Made by a program: the position numbers and the translations under genes. A stretch of 64,000 nucleotides of DNA, from the NCBI GenBank assembly GCA_944391685.1, contig CALXUM010000002.1, positions 62,001 through 126,000 on the forward strand. Reading direction: 5' to 3'. The DNA is from an uncultured Alphaproteobacteria bacterium (GTDB taxonomy: Bacteria > Pseudomonadota > Alphaproteobacteria > RF32 > CAG-239). Numbering within the stretch: the stretch's first letter is position 1; the number at the start of each line of letters is the position of its first letter. The notes under the pieces are model-generated. The model worked only from the letters and a program-made list of their open reading frames with translations. It searched no databases and was not told the origin of the DNA. Below are positions 60,690 through 64,000 of the stretch, piece by piece.

Positions 60690-61358
60690 GTGGAATTAAA
60701 CAAAATCATTAACGCCGACTGTCTTGATGTCATGCGCCAGATGCCGGACAAAAGTGTTGACCTGGTCCTGACTGACCCACCGTATGGCATAGGTTCAAGG
60801 TTTAAGTCAAAATTCGGAATGCAGATTGAAAAGAAAAAATGGGAAGATTTCAGTTGGAATGACAAAATCCCATCCAAAGAAGTTTTTGACGAAATTATGC
60901 GGGTTTCTAAAAACCAAATCATATTCGGCGGCAATTATTTCACGCAATATTTGAGGCCGACAAATGCCTGGCTGGTTTGGGACAAAATCGGTCAATACGA
61001 CCTTAAAAACCCGTTTTCGGACTGCGAGCTGGCTTGGACAAGTTTTTCCTGCACCGTCAAAAAATACACTTTTGTCAATATGGGTTTTATTGCCGGCAAA
61101 GATGAAAAGGGCAAAAGAATTCATCCGACGCAAAAACCGCTTCAGTTGTTTCAAGCCATTTTGCAGGATTTTTCAAAACCCGGTGACATCGTGTTTGACC
61201 CGTTTTCCGGCTCCGGAACCACCGCCGTCGCAGCCTACAAACTCGGCCGACAATTTATCTGCACCGAAAAAGATCCGGTGTACTGGCAAAAATCCTGCGC
61301 CAGACTGGCCGAGGAAACCAAACAATTACTTTTATTCGGGGGGGGTAAATGCAAATAG
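60690..61358 (+). CDS. beta-class DNA (adenine-N6 or cytosine-N4) methyltransferase
   Basis: 222 residues. The catalytic motif VLTDPPYGIGSRF lies at the N-terminus and IHPTQKPLQLFQ with the SAM motif VFDPFSGSGTTAVAAYKLG at the C-terminus, the same motif order as CcrM but without the CcrM tail. The specificity is unknown. It starts at GTG with GAGG 6 nt upstream. A run of eight G lies at the codons for the last residues and doubles as the ribosome site for the next small gene. Confidence 0.9.
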   Translation: MELNKIINADCLDVMRQMPDKSVDLVLTDPPYGIGSRFKSKFGMQIEKKKWEDFSWNDKIPSKEVFDEIMRVSKNQIIFGGNYFTQYLRPTNAWLVWDKIGQYDLKNPFSDCELAWTSFSCTVKKYTFVNMGFIAGKDEKGKRIHPTQKPLQLFQAILQDFSKPGDIVFDPFSGSGTTAVAAYKLGRQFICTEKDPVYWQKSCARLAEETKQLLLFGGGKCK

Positions 61359-61528
61359 ATTACGGAAAATCATACTTTGATGCCTTAAAGCGCTATGTGC
61401 GCCTGCAAAAGGAATTTGACGAATACCAGCGACGCAGCCGGATGCGCTTCGTCGCCATGATCGCCATCTGCTGGGGAACCTGCGTGGCGCATCTTATTAT
61501 TTTTATTTTGAATTTAATTTTTAACTGA
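61349..61528 (+). CDS. small membrane protein, 59 aa
   Basis: A 59-residue frame starting MQIDYGKSYFDALKRYVRLQ with one C-terminal membrane helix (MIAICWGTCVAHLIIFILNLI). The ATG overlaps the methyltransferase end, and the run of eight G just upstream can pair with the ribosome. No family is recognised. Confidence 0.6.
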   Translation: MQIDYGKSYFDALKRYVRLQKEFDEYQRRSRMRFVAMIAICWGTCVAHLIIFILNLIFN

Positions 61529-61539
61529 CGGAGGAAAGC

Positions 61540-61779
61540 ATGGATGATTTTGCAATAATTCGCGCCAAAATCGCTGAAAAAGCCAAAGAAAACAATCTGG
61601 AACTAACCGACAAGGCTGACGCCGTGGCCAGAGCCAAAAGCCGGTTTTTCGGCGCCAAATACTGGATGAGGTGCCCCTGTGACCCTGGAAGTGACCGCGC
61701 TTGCATTTCCGGTCATTGCTGGGCAGATATCGCCAAAAACGGCGTTTGTCACTGCAACCTTTATCGGAGGGCAGCCTGA
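61540..61779 (+). CDS. Cys-rich small protein resembling ferredoxin:thioredoxin reductase catalytic chain
   Basis: 79 residues. After a helical start, the Cys pattern is CPC-x7-C-x4-C-x9-CHC. The catalytic chain of ferredoxin:thioredoxin reductase has CPC, a second Cys pair, and CHC around a [4Fe-4S] cluster and a redox disulfide. The spacing here is similar but not identical, so homology is probable and not certain. GGAGG precedes the ATG. A redox role in phage nucleotide or thiol metabolism would be an inference. Confidence 0.6.
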   Translation: MDDFAIIRAKIAEKAKENNLELTDKADAVARAKSRFFGAKYWMRCPCDPGSDRACISGHCWADIAKNGVCHCNLYRRAA

Positions 61780-61976
61780 TGGAAAAAAATCTTGTTTTGG
61801 GATATAGGGCTCTTTTTCTGGCGCTGTGGGTGCTGTTATGTCTCGGCTTTTGGGTCGCGGCGGGCATTACCGTTGTTTTGCTGGCTTTCCCTGTGGCGTG
61901 GTTTAGGCCTGTCAGCTATCCGCTCGGCAAAGCCCTGGAATACATCGGTGATAAAATTGAAGAATTCTTTTGGTAA
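61779..61976 (+). CDS. small membrane protein, 65 aa
   Basis: The ATG overlaps the preceding stop and has GGAGG 8 nt upstream. The protein starts MEKNLVLGYRALFLALWVLL and has two membrane helices (about 7-22 and 25-42), then an acidic end. The function is unknown. Confidence 0.62.
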   Translation: MEKNLVLGYRALFLALWVLLCLGFWVAAGITVVLLAFPVAWFRPVSYPLGKALEYIGDKIEEFFW

Positions 61977-61987
61977 GGAGTTTTTTT

Positions 61988-62335
61988 ATGAGCAACCAAT
62001 ACGAAATTGAACTTATCCACGCCGCCAATAAGGAATGTGACCGCCTGCAAGCCAAAATTGACGAGCTGGATAAAAAGAACAAAGCTCAAGCCTACCAACT
62101 TGGCAATCAGAGATACCGCATCCATAACCAGCGCCACGAAATAAGCAACCGGCTGAAGGAAAACAAAAGGCTCCGGGCATTATTGGAAGAGTGCTGGTAT
62201 AGGATTCCGCAAATTCCGATAAACCTCAAACTTTTGGAAAAAATCCAGGAAACGCTTGCCGTTGCTAAAATACAAGCTACCCCGGCAGCTGATATTAAGA
62301 TACAAGAAAGCGAGGCTCGGAATGAAACTTGTTGA
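61988..62335 (+). CDS. coiled-coil phage protein
   Basis: 115 residues, a coiled coil over about residues 5-65 (IELIHAANKECDRLQAKIDE, NRLKENKRLRALLEEC). AAGGAG lies 8 nt before the ATG at 61988, which I prefer to one at 61970. No family is recognised. It overlaps the next gene by 14 bp. Confidence 0.62.
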   Translation: MSNQYEIELIHAANKECDRLQAKIDELDKKNKAQAYQLGNQRYRIHNQRHEISNRLKENKRLRALLEECWYRIPQIPINLKLLEKIQETLAVAKIQATPAADIKIQESEARNETC

Positions 62336-62810
62336 AATTAACGATGTCCGTGCTGGGCAGGTGTTAGAGCGCAACTGCTGCATTTTCGTAATTGAAGAAA
62401 GAACCGGTGCGCACAACTTTGCCGTCACTCTCTATTGCCACAATCACAAACCCGTGCCAAACGATGCTTATGAGGCATCGGCGACGCGCGAAAGAAATAT
62501 TGCGGCATTTGATGATTGCAAAATTATCGGTAAAATCGGCATTACCCACCGCATTGAGGGCAATAGGCTCGTCGAGATTCCCCGTTTTGTCGGATTTCAA
62601 ACCGATGATGTCGTCAAATTCAAATGGGATCCGCGGCTGTATGTGATTAACCGTGAAATCGACTTCGGCATCAAAGAAACCCACCCGAACAACTCATGTT
62701 TTGAAGCCACCAACGACCTGTATGGCAGCCGCCAATTGGTGGATTTTGAACTTAAACGCGTCGGCATCCTGGGCGTAACCCACGAATTTGTAAACGATAA
62801 AGAGGCCTGA
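62322..62810 (+). CDS. hypothetical phage protein, 162 aa
   Basis: A soluble 162-residue protein starting MKLVEINDVRAGQVLERNCC, likely all-beta in the first half (VIEERTGAHNFAVTLYCHNH). I do not recognise it. The ATG at 62322 has GAGG 6 nt upstream; the open frame upstream (from 62256) is the other gene's shadow. Confidence 0.62.
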   Translation: MKLVEINDVRAGQVLERNCCIFVIEERTGAHNFAVTLYCHNHKPVPNDAYEASATRERNIAAFDDCKIIGKIGITHRIEGNRLVEIPRFVGFQTDDVVKFKWDPRLYVINREIDFGIKETHPNNSCFEATNDLYGSRQLVDFELKRVGILGVTHEFVNDKEA

Positions 62811-62811
62811 A

Positions 62812-63027
62812 ATGAAATTTGAGGAAGCAATGCAAGAGATGCGGGAAGGCAAAATAGCCTATGTCAAACCTTTCCCGGATAAAGATTTCGAGGTTGACTA
62901 TTGGATAAGCAACGGCGGCAGGGGCGATAAAATACTGAGTTCAGTATTTATGGGGCAAGTTCCAGCAATCCAAACCTACGCAATTATGTCGAACTCTTGG
63001 CGCATCGAAAGCAAAACCCCGGAATAA
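62812..63027 (+). CDS. small phage protein, weakly DUF2829-like
   Basis: 71 residues: MKFEEAMQEMREGKIAYVKP at the start and YAIMSNSWRIES at the end. The FEEA..M..GK opening and a terminal W-containing motif recall DUF2829 proteins, a family that includes the anti-Thoeris protein Tad2, but the middle does not match convincingly. It is the last gene of the rightward replication operon and its stop lies inside a terminator. Confidence 0.5.
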   Translation: MKFEEAMQEMREGKIAYVKPFPDKDFEVDYWISNGGRGDKILSSVFMGQVPAIQTYAIMSNSWRIESKTPE

Positions 63028-63043
63028 TCCGGGGCTTTCTTTT
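63012..63043. terminator. bidirectional terminator at the end of the rightward operon
   Basis: CCCCGGA and TCCGGGG form a hairpin with an AAAA run before and TTTCTTTT after. It spans the stop of the gene ending at 63027 and lies next to the stop of the convergent gene at 63042. Confidence 0.88.
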
Positions 63044-63278
63044 AATCAGCACGCCCGATGCAGAAAGAAGCATCCGCCAGAGATTTAAGCGCATCAATAT
63101 GCACCTGAACCCCTGACAAGCCGCCCAGCGCAGAATTGACACGCCGTTCGTCATTGTCGGCGTCTTGCCATTCAAGGCCTTCCTTGGCGGCCTTGATACG
63201 TTCGTGTATATCTTTGAGAATAGCCTCCATTGCAGCAACATTCCCGGAAACAATCGTTAATTTAGTTTTGTTATCCAT
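63042..63278 (-). CDS. hypothetical phage protein, 78 aa
   Basis: A helical 78-residue protein (AAMEAILKDIHERIKAAKEG) on the minus strand between two rightward blocks. Isolated opposite-strand genes of this kind are often expressed in the lysogen, but its role is unknown. AAGGA lies upstream of the ATG. Confidence 0.55.
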   Translation of the reverse strand: MDNKTKLTIVSGNVAAMEAILKDIHERIKAAKEGLEWQDADNDERRVNSALGGLSGVQVHIDALKSLADASFCIGRAD

Positions 63279-63462
63279 AACAGCATCCTTAAAATATGTC
63301 CATACAGTGGATTGATAATATTTAACCTTGTTTAATATCGGTTTTACCTGAGATAAACCTGATTTTTAAGAAGATAACCTCCTATTTATATGTTCATTGA
63401 CGCTCTTGTCGGGCGTAAAGTCAAGTCATTTTTGCGTCATTTTTGACTTTTTATGAATTTTC

Positions 63463-63674
63463 ATTTTACCGATTTGACCGATTTGACCGATTTTTTAACT
63501 TTATTTTTCAAAATCGCACTATGGCAAAAGTATAAAAATACTGTAAGCTTTTGAATTTGCGAAATTTTACCATTTTAACCAATTTAACCCATTTTTTCGG
63601 TTTTTTCAGTATTATTTTTTTGAAATTATAGAAGAAAACCCAAAAAATGAGAAAAACGGTAAAATCGGTAAAAT
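63463..63674. repeat. three arrays of a 9-bp A/T-rich repeat (iteron-like)
   Basis: ATTTTACCG-ATTTGACCG-ATTTGACCG fills 63463-63489. A looser set ATTTTACC-ATTTTAACC-AATTTAACC fills 63564-63590. The same 9-mer occurs inverted twice at 63657-63674 (CGGTAAAAT). The whole stretch 63279-63750 is A/T-rich and has no gene. Such arrays are typical of replication origins or partition/repressor sites. Confidence 0.7.
63529..63542. promoter_or_regulatory. small palindrome between iteron arrays
   Basis: AGTAT-AAAA-ATACT is a perfect inverted repeat. It shares AAAGTATAAA with the blocks at 54211-54240 and 53389-53398, so it may bind the same regulator or hold a leftward -10 (TATACT). Confidence 0.35.
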
Positions 63675-63702
63675 AGGGCAAAGTCAAGAAAAATAAAATT
63701 TA

Positions 63703-63732
63703 TTGACTTTTTAAGTCAAAAAATACTATCAT
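63703..63732 (+). promoter_or_regulatory. operator/promoter before the first structural gene
   Basis: TTGACTTTTTAAGTCAA (63703-63719) is a perfect inverted repeat with a 3-bp centre. Its second half begins the 20-mer (63713-63732) shared with 54254-54273 and ends in TACTAT. The palindrome overlaps the -35 region, so a bound dimer would block the promoter. Confidence 0.6.
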
Positions 63733-63750
63733 TTGAAAAAAGGAGGTCGG

Positions 63751-64000
63751 ATGACTGACGTCAAATTAAAAGATTTGGAATACTATCTCGACGACATCGC
63801 CGAGAAACAACTGCCTTTTGCCTGCGCCATGGCTTTAACCCGTACATCCGCCAAAATCGGCGATGATTTGGCCAAGAAAGCAGCTCACCAATTCCACACC
63901 TTAACGCCATTCTCACGCACCCACCGCACAGCACGCATCGGCGCGGCTCCGTCTCCTGGAAGTTCGTTCGCCACGCTGCCGGCAGATAAAAGTCACGGAA
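63751..64000 (+). CDS. probable phage structural protein, N-terminal part
   Basis: The frame is open to the window end (83 residues visible). It starts MTDVKLKDLEYYLDDIAEKQ and continues LPFACAMALTRTSAKIGDDL and TPFSRTHRTARIGAA, a pattern seen in phage head-tail module proteins in which a helix of the type QLPFAxxxALTxTA opens the protein. AGGAGG lies 4 nt before the ATG. Assignment to the late module is by pattern and position. Confidence 0.6.
   Translation, partial: MTDVKLKDLEYYLDDIAEKQLPFACAMALTRTSAKIGDDLAKKAAHQFHTLTPFSRTHRTARIGAAPSPGSSFATLPADKSHG

Larger units (their letters stand above)
45216..64000. mobile_element. prophage, left end to beyond the window
   Basis: The region starts at the tRNA remnant and is visibly richer in G+C than the host part. 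It has the layout of a temperate phage: a leftward recombination operon, a repressor, a rightward replication operon, and a first probable structural gene at the window end. Genes are short, tightly packed and often overlap by 4-8 bp. No integrase, terminase or capsid gene is present, so the element continues to the right. Confidence 0.92.

Noticed and set aside
61338-61345. Run of eight G at the end of the second DNA methyltransferase as an on/off switch.
   Set aside because: A shift would change only the last few residues before a nearby stop. The run more plausibly serves as ribosome site for the gene at 61349.

Overview
The window looks like a piece of an A+T-rich genome from an anaerobic, fermentative, flagellated alphaproteobacterium, perhaps a gut lineage. 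The alphaproteobacterial signs are an FtsZ ending in the LEIPSFLRR-type peptide, a CcrM-type adenine methyltransferase with its C-terminal domain, an initiator-tRNA fragment of alphaproteobacterial type, and a GapR-type (DUF2312) gene in the prophage. The anaerobic signs are pyruvate:ferredoxin oxidoreductase, phosphotransacetylase plus acetate kinase (pyruvate to acetyl-CoA to acetyl phosphate to acetate plus ATP), and a flavin-reductase/rubredoxin fusion of the high-molecular-weight rubredoxin type. I cannot name the species.

Host part, 1-44760. The end of the PFOR gene (1-1197) is followed by an orphan gene, a SIMPL-domain protein, two small membrane proteins, and an operon of two secreted proteins of unknown function with a soluble lytic transglycosylase (3832-7004). 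Next come a uracil-DNA glycosylase, a TPR lipoprotein and another orphan gene. A minus-strand division and cell-wall cluster, mraY-ftsW-murG-murB-ftsQ-ftsA-ftsZ (10585-18776), lacks the usual murD, murC and ddl. Beyond it are an AI-2E-family transporter, a DUF2066 protein, ndk, pta-ackA, flgB-flgC-fliE with a divergent FlhB-C-terminus-like gene, rsmB-like and rlmE RNA methylases, two tandem Ppx/GppA genes, ccrM, rnhB, an S66 peptidase, a cation/proton antiporter, the rubredoxin fusion, slyX, a Pif1-like helicase, an unusual PQ-loop/degenerate-GGDEF fusion, tRNA-Pro, a zeta-like kinase, UDP-glucose dehydrogenase, and a cell-surface polysaccharide group (rhamnan-synthesis-F-like, MsbA-like, glycosyltransferase, PIG-L deacetylase) followed by an ICMT-like methyltransferase.

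Junction, 44763-45272. A 174-bp tandem repeat carries 20-nt pieces of an initiator-tRNA 3' end at a strict 174-nt spacing. It ends in a 57-nt truncated initiator tRNA. I read this as a phage attachment-site remnant, possibly marking repeated integrations.

Prophage, 45273 to the window end, visibly richer in G+C. A leftward operon (53364 down to 45415) holds a PD-(D/E)XK nuclease, RecT, an SbcC-like ATPase with a zinc hook, an excisionase-like protein, small zinc-ribbon proteins, an MmcB-like protein, a 5-methylcytosine methyltransferase broken at a run of nine G, an SSB-tailed protein, an ASCH-domain protein and a membrane protein. The repressor (53527-54078) has an S24/LexA fold whose catalytic Ser and Lys positions both appear substituted. 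A rightward operon (54387-63027) holds a RadD-like helicase, a GapR-like protein, a second S24-like protein without a DNA-binding domain, a VRR-NUC nuclease, a Toprim/D5 primase-helicase, a second DNA methyltransferase, a Cys-rich protein resembling ferredoxin:thioredoxin reductase, and small unknowns. A 470-bp A/T-rich stretch with 9-bp iteron-like arrays and a TTGACTT/AAGTCAA palindrome precedes the first probable structural gene, cut by the window end. The integrase and the other attachment site should lie beyond the window.
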